Assembly (NCBI GenBank): GCA_947179485.1
Contig: OX359246.1
Coordinates: 71,203,508 to 71,267,507 of the forward strand
Source of the DNA: Allacma fusca
Taxonomy: Eukaryota; Arthropoda; Collembola; Symphypleona; Sminthuridae
Direction of reading: 5' to 3'
DNA: 64,000 nucleotides
A model generated the notes under the pieces. It searched no databases. It saw only the letters and a program-made list of their open reading frames with translations, and was not told where the DNA came from. The position numbers were made by a program, and so were the translations under genes. Below, one piece after another: positions 54,562-64,000 of the stretch. How positions within the stretch are numbered: position 1 is the stretch's first letter; each line of letters begins with the position of its first letter.

Positions 54562-55255
54562 GGCCTATAGCTGTACGTCCGTACATCGTCTGTGGGCATG
54601 GTGCTGGGTTAAATACATATGCGAAAGGTTCTTCATTAGGGACTACACCTGCGGCTACTAAACGTCGCTTGATGGTGTAAAGTTTTTCTGATGGTTGTAA
54701 GTAAAACTCCTTTTTGACACCTTGTGGAATTTGAATGGGCACCTTCATGTGTCCATAGGCTGGTATTGTGACTGCTTTCCGAGTCCTGCACATCATGTTC
54801 TTTGGTCCTTTGACTTCGTGAAACGAAAAAATTGACCTGACAAACGCTGTGTCAGCCTTGTTTTCCCCGACATAGAGATGTGTATCTCTAGTCATTGGAA
54901 CTGTTTGAAATCGGTCACTCTGAATTTCATGGGTTTTGTAGTCTAACTTTATCCCATAACGTGACAAAAGATCTTCACCTATAATCATTCTAGGCTCCAG
55001 TGATTCCATCACTAGTCCTTTGAATAAAAGTTTTTCTCCTTCAATCATTGTTGTGAATTTGGTGAGACAAATTGGTTTTACCAATTCTGCATTTGCCACT
55101 GCTACTCGCAGGGTGCTTAAGACTTCTTTGATTTCCGCGCATCTTGGTACTAAGTTTCTTTGGATAAAGGATCTTGTTGCTCCTGAGTCTAGTAATGCTG
55201 GTATTATCATACTGCAAATTTGTACTTGTAAAGTTGATGTATTGCCGCTTGACAA
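54476..55255 (-). CDS. Retroviral-type aspartic protease region of the giant element
   Basis: PALLDSGATRSFI contains the D-S-G active-site triad; MIIGEDLLSRYGIKLDY is the second conserved block. It would cleave the gag-pol product. The ORF continues into the linker before reverse transcriptase and overlaps it by 86 bp. The first ORF residues differ in frame from gag, as usual for pol. Confidence 0.8.
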   Translation of the reverse strand: MSSGNTSTLQVQICSMIIPALLDSGATRSFIQRNLVPRCAEIKEVLSTLRVAVANAELVKPICLTKFTTMIEGEKLLFKGLVMESLEPRMIIGEDLLSRYGIKLDYKTHEIQSDRFQTVPMTRDTHLYVGENKADTAFVRSIFSFHEVKGPKNMMCRTRKAVTIPAYGHMKVPIQIPQGVKKEFYLQPSEKLYTIKRRLVAAGVVPNEEPFAYVFNPAPCPQTMYGRTAIGHAEENFDLIKIKRNQLRDALQKAHTRTT

Positions 55256-55359
55256 GCGACATTGATTGAGATCAATGATTTCTAATTCTTCATCATCTTA
55301 TAAATGATCTTCTACTCTGGTTGCGATTATTGCATTTATTCTATCTTGACTGTCTTCAG

Positions 55360-57516
55360 TTACTGGGGGTGCGTCCCCCTCGGGTAGTTTCCCAACGAAT
55401 ATGGGCTGGCGTGTCTCTTGTGTGGGCAATTTCTGCTTAGATGGCCCATATCCCTGCATCCGAAACATTTTATGTCGGTTCGAGCGGATTCCAGCGCAAG
55501 TTGTCCCGTTATGGGTTGAGACTGTTCCTGGCGTTCTGGCTGCGCCTTCCAGGAGTTGTTTCTGTCATTACTTTGGTTGTTCCGGTCCCTGGAGTTACTC
55601 CTACTCCTATTGTTATTGTTGTCATACTGTCGGGGTCGTTGACCTCCTTGGTTGTTGTTAGGCTGATAGACTTGGTTTTGGTAACCTTGTGGGTTGGGCT
55701 GGATTTGTTGCATACCAGGGTTGGCGTACCCTGCGTTGGATCCTGGACCGTATCCTTGTTGAGGTACGTATCATTGAGATGGTCCATACCCTTGGGTTGG
55801 TACATAACCTTGAAATGGTGCATACCCCTGTTGTGTTGGGTATCCTTGGTTTGGAATAAACCCTGGATGTTGTATGAATCCTTGGTTTTGGTTGAATCCT
55901 TGGCTGTTATAGCCGTTTTAGGGTTGGTTGTACCCTTGGTTCGTCTGTTGGTCATGCCACTGGCTGTTACCCTGGTTGTTATGGTTGTTGTTATAGTATC
56001 TGCGGTTTGGACTTTGTCTTAATCCGAAATTTTGGTTCCTCTGAGGGTAACCTTGGTTATTGGAGTTGTAGCCATCATTTCTATACTGAGGCCTGCTCCT
56101 ATCTTGGTTGTTGTAGAATCTCTCAGGTGTTGGAGATCTACCTCGATTTCCATAATTCCTTCGGTCCTCGTGACCTTGATTGTTACGTCCCCTGTCCGGG
56201 TAGTTGTTATTGTTGTTGTATCCTGGACTGAAGTTTCGTGAGTTACTGAAGTTCCCTTGACCTGGACTCCGTCCTCGTTGATCGTTTGGTCGGTTGTCGG
56301 GTCTCCGGTATTCTGGTTGTTCTCTCAAAGCTGCTACCTTCACGATAGTTGTTTCCGTTGGCGCTGCTTTCATTCCTGTGGTCAATTTCTCTAGCATTTC
56401 CTGTACCTTGACAAATCTTGTCTCAATGGATTCTGCACCATCCGTTTTTCGATCTTCATCATACTGTTTAATTCCGAGTACAAAATCTGCTACTGTTTCC
56501 GCTGCCCATCCTCGGCATAATACTTTGTATTCAGATGTTAATCCTGTACGTAAGAGTCTGATTTTCTCCAGTTCGGGCATGAATCTATCGACTCTATTGA
56601 TTAGTGCTAATTTCGCATCTATGTATGCACATGGATCTTCATCTGAGTGCATCTTTCGCTTTTCCATTAACGTACGTATCATTTGATCGGTGATTCTATA
56701 CCTTACTAGAAGTTCCTCATGCAGTCTTCGTTCTACGATCCAGTTTCTGATCCAGTCACTTACGGGTGAATCGAAGATAATCTGTACGTATTGCATCCTG
56801 GTTATGATGGTATCTTCTCCGAACCTGTTGGTTCGGAGTTCGGCTGTTGCGAAGGCTGTCTCTGGATCATCCTCACATAGCTTGAATTCTACTTTTGGAA
56901 ACATGAAGGCGGTCATGTCGTCGTCCGGGTGTCGCCTTGGGGTGATTCGTACCTGCCCTTTGTCTGCAACTTCCTCAATACGTATTCCTTGATTTTGATT
57001 AATTGGTACGTATGGGTTAAGGATGTTAACGTTGACCTGGTTGAAAAAGTTATTTCTGTTCATCTGTCTGTTTCTCCAGTTGTCGAAGGCTTCAAAGTCG
57101 TGAGGGTTGTTGGAGCTACTACTACTGAAGCTGGGTGATGAGTGAGCTACTTTTTCCGGAACTGCCGGGGTCACTCCTTGCTCTCCGTCTGCTTCCAATG
57201 TGTCGTCCTCCTCTCGAGCCTCCTCGACCTGGATTTGATCTTTGTTGAGGTGGTCGTTGATTGCGAGAGTTATTGTTGTTAGCTCCTCGTGAGTGGTTAC
57301 CTCTCCCTGACCCTCTCGGTCCTGCGCCTGGATGTCTTGGTTGATTAATTCCGATTTGACGACGTGCTCGTAAAGGTTGTCGTCTCCTTCTACCTTGAGT
57401 GAGTACGACCTGAGTTTCGGGACTAAGATCTTGAAGTCGGATTCTTGGAAAGAAGTGAGTTTCTCCTGTGTTGTCCACAAATCGGACTTCCTCTTGTATT
57501 TCTTCGTCTCTTTCAA
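55360..57516 (-). pseudogene. Gag of the giant element
   Basis: One frame, open except for TAA at 55918 and TGA at 55771. Capsid-type region about 56960-56460 (SDWIRNWIVERRLHEELL, DEDPCAYIDAKLALI), then a Asn/Arg/Gly-rich stretch, GYxPxQ-type tandem repeats (about 55905-55735) and the knuckle CFGCRDMGHLSRNC (CX2CX4HX4C). The nucleocapsid would bind element RNA. Its first 130 codons overlap ORF-C in another frame, so the true start may lie further in, near 57100. Confidence 0.8.
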
Positions 57517-57720
57517 TTGCCATGAACGCTGCGTCGTAAGCGTTGTCTATAGAAATTCTTATTGCAAATTGACCAGGTATTTCTGGAGTAATGAAATCCT
57601 CTTCGTCAATTCCAATAAAGATGTACCTCTACGTCTGCAATAGACTGTGCACTGCTGTTTTGTTCGCTCTCACGTATTGGAGTATCTCTGACTATTATCC
57701 GATCTATTACCTCTTCTTCC
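57122..57720 (-). pseudogene. ORF-C, end of the pre-gag coding region
   Basis: Follows ORF-B after two frameshifts (near 57730 and 57625). Reads EEDFITPEIPGQFAIRISID, then FVDNTGETHFFPRIRL and an Arg/Gly-rich tail (GRRRRQPLRARRQIG). The last 400 bp overlap the 5' extension of the gag frame. Function unknown; Arg/Gly-rich tails often bind RNA. Confidence 0.45.
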
Positions 57721-60695
57721 TCACTCGAAGTCACTCAAGATTTCTATGTTAGGATCGTAAATTAATCTGTTCAATGCCTCTTGGTGGTCGTGTTCGTTCT
57801 CGATGTCCTCCAAGTAGCCTGGCGGTACCCTTTGCCTGCGAATGCCGTTAGGCAAGCTGATGTGTCTATGATAGAGTCTGAAATTGGGTGCGTTGTAGCT
57901 GATGATTTGCTCTGGATCTAGAGATCTTCGTACTAGTATATTTACAAAGGTTATGGCTGGATGGTTACTCAGAACAATTTCTTTTTGTTCCGCTCTTGTT
58001 GCTGCGAAAGCTTCAAAATTGGAATTTCTTGCTGGTCTAAACCTTCGTTGAATTACACCGTCCCTTCTGTTTAAATAAATTAAACGTCTTACTTGACCTG
58101 TCCAGGTTGCTTCGTTTTCTACTCCCTGGTTCCTGAATCTATCTTGTCTTCTAGCGACCTTGGTGTATTGCCGTATTGTTAGTCTGCTTGGTACTAACTC
58201 GTTTTCTGTTGTTTCGTTTTCACTAATGTATACTAGTGTTTCTGTTCGGTATCGGGAATTCCCGAGGTTCCGGTTCGGTTTCGGTTCCGGTACTGTTTCG
58301 GGTCAACGTTTTAAAGAACCGTTACATTTCGGTCCGGTTTCGGGTCATCGGTTTATGAACCGTCAAATTTCGGTCCGGTTTCGGATACAAAAATCAAAAC
58401 CGAAAGTTGTCGGGAATGGTTTGTTAAAGCTGCCGTTTTGGATGAAAACGCGAAACTTGCATTTGATCAGCATTTGTCAACTATCATTTGAAAAGGCGAC
58501 ACAATTTTGGCTTGCATAAAAATGAATCATATACATTTTCTGTCTGTTCGGAAAGGAACCGGAACCGGTTCGGGAACCGCTTTTATTTTCCGGATCGGTT
58601 CCGGGAAGCCAAAAATGTCCCGGACTCGAAAATATCGGTTCCGGTTTTGGGAACAGAATTTTGATTTTTTTCGGTTCGGGAAAACGAGTCGGGTCGAGTC
58701 CATGTTTTGGTACCGTTTAGAAACACTAATGTATACTCTTCCGCTGGGTCCTGTCCATACATCAACTCCGTGTCGTAAATCGTCAAGCCAGCTGACTGTA
58801 CCTTGACTTGTGGTTGGAGTTGTGTTAACTCGAGATGGTCCTGCTACGGCTGAGCTTGACCTGACGGGGACCGCTGTAGCTGTCGGTGTCGTTGGTCGAG
58901 TTGCTGATCTGGTTATAAACCTTGCGGTTGGTTTGGATGGTACAGCAAAAGTCGTTGTTGGACCTGTCGTTGGTACAGGTGTTATTGTCTGTGACCTTAA
59001 TGTGTCACCTTGGACGTATGACTCGTTGCTTCTCGATGTATGCTCCGATTATGGTGGTTGTGGCTCTGTTACAAGCTTTCCACCTTCTTTGATGGACCTG
59101 TCGTTGTTGGTTGCTCGTTGCAGGATGTCTCGACCTCGTAACACGTGGCGGTGTATACCGGTACGTCCTATTGGTAGGCTGTTATATAACGAGCCTCTAG
59201 GTGATTGATAGACGGTGAATCTGTCTTGAGCTCTGAATGCTTGCTGGTAGGTACCTGTGTCTGGATTTCTGATGGTCTGTGTAATACTTGTTGATGGAGT
59301 TTGTTCTCGTAATTGTCTTGCTACCTGTACTAATATTCTTAAAGCTGCCTCACTAACGTCAAGTGGTGGTACTCGTAAAGCATGCACTGGTGGGTGTACG
59401 TAGATTCGACCTACCGGTTACTGGTAAACTTGGTGTACCTGTTGTTCGTTATTGTTTTCCTGGGTGGAATCTGTGTTGACGTACAATTTTGTTGTTACTT
59501 GGTCCTTCTTAACGTTAGCCTGTGACGCACTACCAATTTGTGTGCTCTCAGCTTCCTCGGTCGGTGTCTCCAACTCGTCCTGAATGGGTTGTGACCTAAA
59601 CTGTAGGTTAGGTTGTGTTGGTCGGTTTTTTGGCGTATTGTCTGTTGACACCTGTCTGTTCTGGCTGGCAGGTGAGAGATGTACTGGGTTGATTTGTTGT
59701 GTTATCTCGTGAGAGTTGCTGTGTTGGCTTGAATGCCCTCTTCCACCTGTTGCAGGTGCTGAGCGACAGGAATTACTGGACCTCGGGGTGACTCTTGGTT
59801 TCGCCGTAGAGTTCCCTGCTGGTGTATGATTACCTGTCTGGGTCACCGGTGATGTCGTTGGTCATCTTAGGCTACCCTTCAGGGTGACTGGTACGCAACG
59901 GGTGTTGTTGAGTCTCTCACGTATTGTTATCCCTAGTGGGCTGGTCCTGGGTTTTGAGTTGCTGTTCTTTTTAGCACTACTAACCCTGTAATGTCGTCTT
60001 ACTGATTTCTGAAAAAGTTGTGACCTTGGTGATGAGAAATCTACCTGGTAACTATCAGTCACCTGGTTACTTAATCTGAGTTGGTCAAAATTTCTGTTCC
60101 TCAGTCTCTGATGTTGTGGAGTGAATAGTCCTCCTAGGATTGCTGCTGAGACTATTGCCTGTGCGATAGCCTTATTATAAGCGGTTTAACCGTTGTCCAC
60201 ACTTTCTGGTGTAATTCTTGGCGTTATGACAGGCGGTGTTGTCGGTGTTACTATGGGCTGGTTGATGGAAAGTCTGTTGAGTTCGGTTTAATCTCTGAAA
60301 AAGGTGGTGGATACACGGGGTTCATGTCCCGCTGTATTGCCTGTGGACTCGCCTTCTCTGTTACCTGAGATGGTTCTTGATGAAAATCTGGATGCAGGTC
60401 CTAGTAAACCCGTAACCGGATCCCGTGTTACTGGTGGGTTTCTCTGGTCGTACCTGAGGTACCTGCTTATGATGTCGTCAGCGTTGGGGTCAATTACCCT
60501 TTGCTCTATTGACTCGCTGTTGTTGGAGTCTTGTTCTTGACCTGGCCTACTCTCGTCGTTGACTCGTCTTTCCTGTTGTTGGCCAAATTCTTGATTTTCA
60601 CTAAGTCTCCCGGATTTTATCACGGTGGTGTAAATGGGTGTATCGTCAAAGAAAATCTGGCTATCCTGGTGTGCCTGGTGACTTCTCAACGACAA
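57721..60695 (-). pseudogene. ORF-B, long pre-gag coding region split by a hAT-like element
   Basis: A single frame of about 820 codons continues through five in-frame stops (60288, 60186, 59862, 59418, 59049), with no frameshift, and across the element 58234-58728 once that and its 8-bp duplication are set aside. Composition is Ser/Thr/Pro/Gln/Arg-rich with more structured parts near 59390-59250 (PPLDVSEAALRILVQVARQL) and 58080-57750 (NILVRRSLDPEQIISYNAP). No family recognised. Elements with an extra ORF before gag are known in plants (Ogre type); this one is not obviously related. Confidence 0.5.
58234..58728. mobile_element. hAT-like miniature element, family F4
   Basis: 495 bp with ends TAGTGTTTCT/AGAAACACTA and a perfect 8-bp duplication ATGTATAC (58226-58233; 58729-58736). 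The interior is CGGTTCCGG/CCGGTTCGG words. It disrupts ORF-B, so it arrived after the retroelement. Confidence 0.9.
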
Positions 60696-60807
60696 TACCT
60701 GGTGCTGTAAAAGATTTCGGATGACGCCAGTTGGGATGAAAATGTTGTCCCTGACGTTCCTACCGTACTCACAAGCACGTGTACGTAGTACTTCCCTTTC
60801 TTTCCTA

Positions 60808-62508
60808 TTAGGATCTCTGCTTATTGTCCCTTCTGTGGGTGACTTCAGCTAATCTAAGGAAAAAATGTGTCCACTGAACCGTACCTGTATAAAGATTATG
60901 AGCTAACCTGTGATACACCTGTATCAGTTGTCCTTCCAATCCTCGGACTACCAGAAATTTTTCCACTTGGTTCCGTTGGAAGCCTGCCGTTGTCACTAAT
61001 TCTTGAAATGATCCAACTGGTATTGTCACATTTGCTCCTGTCACTAATTGTGCGAAATTTTCTTCCACTCTTTGGATGTTATTCTGCCCTAGTCTGATCG
61101 GTGGTAACTGATCCTCGACTGGGCCTTCCTGTTCTGTAGACTCAGACACCTGGCTGAGTGTCCTTCAAAAACTCACGTCTCCTCTGTTGGAAAAACTTGG
61201 AGATGGTCTTGATCGTAACTGGTCTCGCCAGAGCTGTTGTATATCTGGCTGTTGGAAACTTTTCGAATTTGACTGTAGCCCTTTACTTTGGTCGCTAATA
61301 CTTAAGTTTGATAACTGCTGATTTGGTTGAGTAGTGACCTGGTCACCATCACTCCCTATACTGTTATTAGTACGTGGCACTCCTGTTGGTGAGTCACCTT
61401 GTTCACTGTGTTCGGTTGACTCGTCCGATTGTGTTATTGCTAAATTGTCTCTAAATGATGAGTGTGCACTGAGATTCCTTTGCTGGATAATCTCGGGTGT
61501 GCTTGTTGCTATAGCTGTTGGTCGGTTGGAATCCTCCAGGTCATCCATTTCCGTTGAGCTTTGCTGATTGATCTGTTCTGCTGTTTGTCCAGTAGCATTG
61601 CTGCACATTCCTCTGTCCTGCTGACTTTGTACATCCTGTTGAGATTGTACGCCCGTGTCTTGAGGAATGTCTCCGTTGTCAACTGTGTTTGTCAAGTTGC
61701 TGACAACCACATTGTTGGGTGATTCATGAGTCACGTCCTCCGTTTCACTTTCTGGAGTCGCAAAGCCTTGTTCTTCCGTACTCGTGTGATTACTTCCAGG
61801 ATCCGTGATGATTTCGAATGATGACGTGTCTGCACTGCTTACTGGTCTTTGCTCAAGTTGATTGAATTGCGACAACATTTCCCTGATCGTGGGGTCAGCA
61901 TCGTGACTGACAAAAACCATGTCTCCTCTAGCAATTAGCATGAGTTCACCTATGGCTTCAACCTCCTGGTCTTGCTGGACCTGTTGGTCCTCCAGGTTGG
62001 TTACCTCGAGGTCGCGTAATTCTCCTTGCATAGCTAGTCTATGGAGATTCTGTCCTTGCGCCACCTTTGTTTTAGAAAACTTTGGTGTTTGCGCAGTCGA
62101 TACTGTTGGTGTTCGTCTAGGACTGGTTGCCGTACCTGTTATAGGTGTTGACACCGTGTCCAAGAACACGTCCGTGCTTTCATCGTTAATGTCAAAATTA
62201 TCCCCTTGTCCCGTGGCCCGCGAGCCCGATGGACTATGTGCAGATAATGCCAGGGTTGTACTGCCGGATTCTTCCATGACTGTAGATGTTGATGCTGAAG
62301 ACGTTGAAGAGAGGTCAACACCTGCCGTTGCTGTATTAGCTTTGGCTTTTGCTGCCTTCCTCTCCTCTTTCCTACGGGCGAGGATCTCCTCCAAGCCTGT
62401 CTCATTCTGTGGTACTGGTCCTGCCGATCGCGTAGTCCTTCGAGATGGTGTTGAAGGTGCAGGTGATGGTTCCCTTTTTGCTAGATGTTGGTTCTTTTCG
62501 GGTTCCAT
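60808..62508 (-). pseudogene. ORF-A, first ORF of the giant element
   Basis: 447 codons to a TGA at 61165, then the same frame stays open to 60808 (113 codons from 61149). The N-terminus (RREEERKAAKAKANT-like) is Lys/Arg/Ala-rich; the rest is Ser/Thr/Gln/Asp-rich with no predicted membrane segment, strongly suggesting disorder; the second part looks folded (NIQRVEENFAQLVTGANVTI, then VYHRLAHNLYTGTVQWTHFF). No family recognised. ATG 62508 is the first in the frame. Confidence 0.5.
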
Positions 62509-64000
62509 ACATGTAAACGTCCTAACGTTTACTGGATGGGCTGAAAAATGCTAAGGCGTTTCTTAGAGTTTGGTTTTATGAATTTGTTTGACGGTTGTGA
62601 GAGTTATGCCAAATGAAACTTAAACAGTTTTCAAAAATTTTGCCTTGTATGGCTATTCTTGTGTAAACCTAGTTGTTAATCTTAATTGCCAATTGTGAAG
62701 TTAACTTTGAAAAGAAATTTCGTTGCCCAAAACCTAAGTGTTCGATTCCTGAACGTCTCTAACTTTTCACTGTGACTGTCTTAAACTTAACTGTTTTTAA
62801 TCTTAAACTTTTGACTCCTTGTATCTAATTTCTTCCTATTGTTACCTCCTGAACTCTTTTCTAATCTTAATTCCTTTTGTAACCTATTCCTTCTTAATTT
62901 TAACCTTCCTTAAAACCTACTGTCCTAAAACTTACTTCCCATAAAACTTTATTCTCCCTAAACTTAATCTCCTTAAAACCTAATCCTCTTAAAACTTAAT
63001 GTCCTTACAACTTACTCATCTGAAAACTTAATTCTCTTAAATTTACTTATCTGCAATGGCTAGTTGCGTTTAACTCCTTAAATTAATCAGGCTTATTGTC
63101 AATCAACACTCCTCACATTCGGGCCGGTGTTGCCTAAATTTCCCTAAATACTCCTGTAATAATTCTCTCAAAATTGATAAGGACTGTATTACTCGATACT
63201 AGTTACCCTTCTCCCAGATGGATAAGTTTCGCGTCCTAATTCGTACCTAAGAACTTCCTTGAACCGATCCTACCATCAGCAAGGCTTGTATCTTGCGTAG
63301 ACAATAAAAACTGAACGCACCAGAACTTATTGAATTCCTATCCCTTTTACCAACTCTCAAATTACCAAAGCCATGAGCCTGTGGTTTCTTATGCCAATTC
63401 TCTCTACACTAGCAAAATCCTTCGAGAATGGCTAACTTATGATGCACCCAAAACCATGAGTCATCTAAAGAAGAAGCAATAAATATGAAAGTCCATATGT
63501 ATGGCCATAGCTGGAAACCGCATACATAGATTTTAAAGTGAACATCCCTCCCATGGCATGTCCTCTGTTATCCTATCCAAAACCATGGACCTCCTTACTG
63601 GTAATAGTCATTGCTGTTACCTATCCGCTAGCTCGGGCACATTACAAACATATACCTATATCGGTGCGTCAGTCATAGCCTCTCCGATTACCTCTAGTAG
63701 GCAACAGGCTTATCGGTACTTTTGTCGGCACTCCATCCGATTACCTCCGTGCTTGGAATGACTCGAACCCTACTATGCCATAAGGTCCCTCCTTATCTTC
63801 CTAGCCTCTCGGATTCTACGTGTATTATAAACCTATATACGACAATGATTGCGCTCATATTTCGGCCTTTCAATTCCTAAATTACGTAGATGGAAATTTT
63901 CTTATATGTATGCTTATGTGCTAAACCAATATGCCCATGCTCAATATACCTCGGCCCTTTGGACTAAATTTTGTCAAACCTTAATTAACATTTCTTAATC
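62509..64000 (-). other. Leader of the giant element
   Basis: No ORF of note. 62740-63060 is low-complexity: about fifteen irregular units of CTTAAAACTTAAT type. No primer binding site or LTR border could be fixed, so part of this may already be LTR. Confidence 0.45.
62740..63060. repeat. CCTTAAAACTTAAT irregular tandem repeat
   Basis: Units of about 18-21 bp such as CTCCTTAAAACCTAATCCTC follow each other imperfectly just upstream of ORF-A on the minus strand. Confidence 0.7.

Larger units (their letters stand above)
48875..64000 (-). mobile_element. Giant Ty3/gypsy-type retroelement with extra ORFs (runs off window)
   Basis: Minus-strand order: leader (64000-62509), ORF-A (62508-60808), ORF-B/C (60695-57122), gag with CCHC knuckle (57516-55360), protease, reverse transcriptase, integrase (to 52288), then ORF-D, ORF-E1, ORF-E2 and ORF-F to 48875. 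Over 13 kb of coding order is present and no LTR pair is visible, so the left LTR is lost or diverged and the right one lies beyond the window. RNase H is missing and integrase is frameshifted. Ordinary gypsy elements have gag-pol and at most one more ORF; here coding regions before gag and after integrase each exceed gag in length. Confidence 0.75.

Noticed and set aside
55441..56022. 193-codon plus-strand ORF
   Set aside because: Antisense to the gag frame, which has capsid and CCHC motifs; hydrophobic composition is the complement of Asn/Gln/Gly codons.
61919..62554. 211-codon plus-strand ORF
   Set aside because: Antisense to ORF-A with composition expected from the complement of a Ser/Thr-rich frame; no motif.

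Overview
This looks like AT-rich nuclear DNA from an arthropod, probably an insect with a large, repeat-laden genome. The evidence is a spliced CYP4-type cytochrome P450 with GT-AG introns and a TATA plus TCAGT start site, set among many classes of eukaryotic transposon. No bacterial operon, rRNA, tRNA or CRISPR array was recognised. Nearly all coding capacity belongs to mobile elements; the only host-type gene is the P450, present as one full-length but damaged copy and one 3' partial duplicate.

Layout. 1-7.3 kb: two hAT-like miniature elements and a decayed non-LTR retrotransposon (PHD-finger ORF1, endonuclease, reverse transcriptase). 7.3-10.2 kb: the 3' half of the P450, duplicated from 36.4-38.5 kb. 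10.6-17.1 kb: a repeat (R1) broken by a pogo-like element, then a 4.2 kb Ty3/gypsy element with both LTRs. 17.4-21.4 kb: a spliced DDE-type transposase-like gene with a 341-bp internal tandem duplication. 21.5-25.8 kb: several TIR elements. 26.4-37.9 kb: the 12-exon CYP4-type gene; its intron 5 holds a complete two-gene DNA transposon (30022-35841) carrying a DUF4806-type protein and a Tnp2/CACTA-like transposase. 38.8-43.6 kb: a second, diverged and decayed element of the same two-gene kind. 43.6-48.7 kb: tandem R1 units holding three hAT-like elements nested inside one another. 48.9-64 kb, minus strand: a very large Ty3/gypsy-type retroelement with a long Ser/Thr/Gln-rich coding region before gag and several unusual ORFs after integrase.

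Best candidates for something under-described. (1) The two-gene transposons share termini (CCCAGT...), a 2-bp target duplication and gene order, and one has its empty target site preserved nearby. (2) The giant retroelement has non-canonical ORFs on both sides of gag-pol, including a region where a disordered acidic frame overlaps a frame encoding successive coiled coils. (3) A three-level nest of hAT-like elements is resolved by target duplications at each level.

Splice joins and domain names come from reading motifs by eye; superfamily labels for the elements are tentative where stated.
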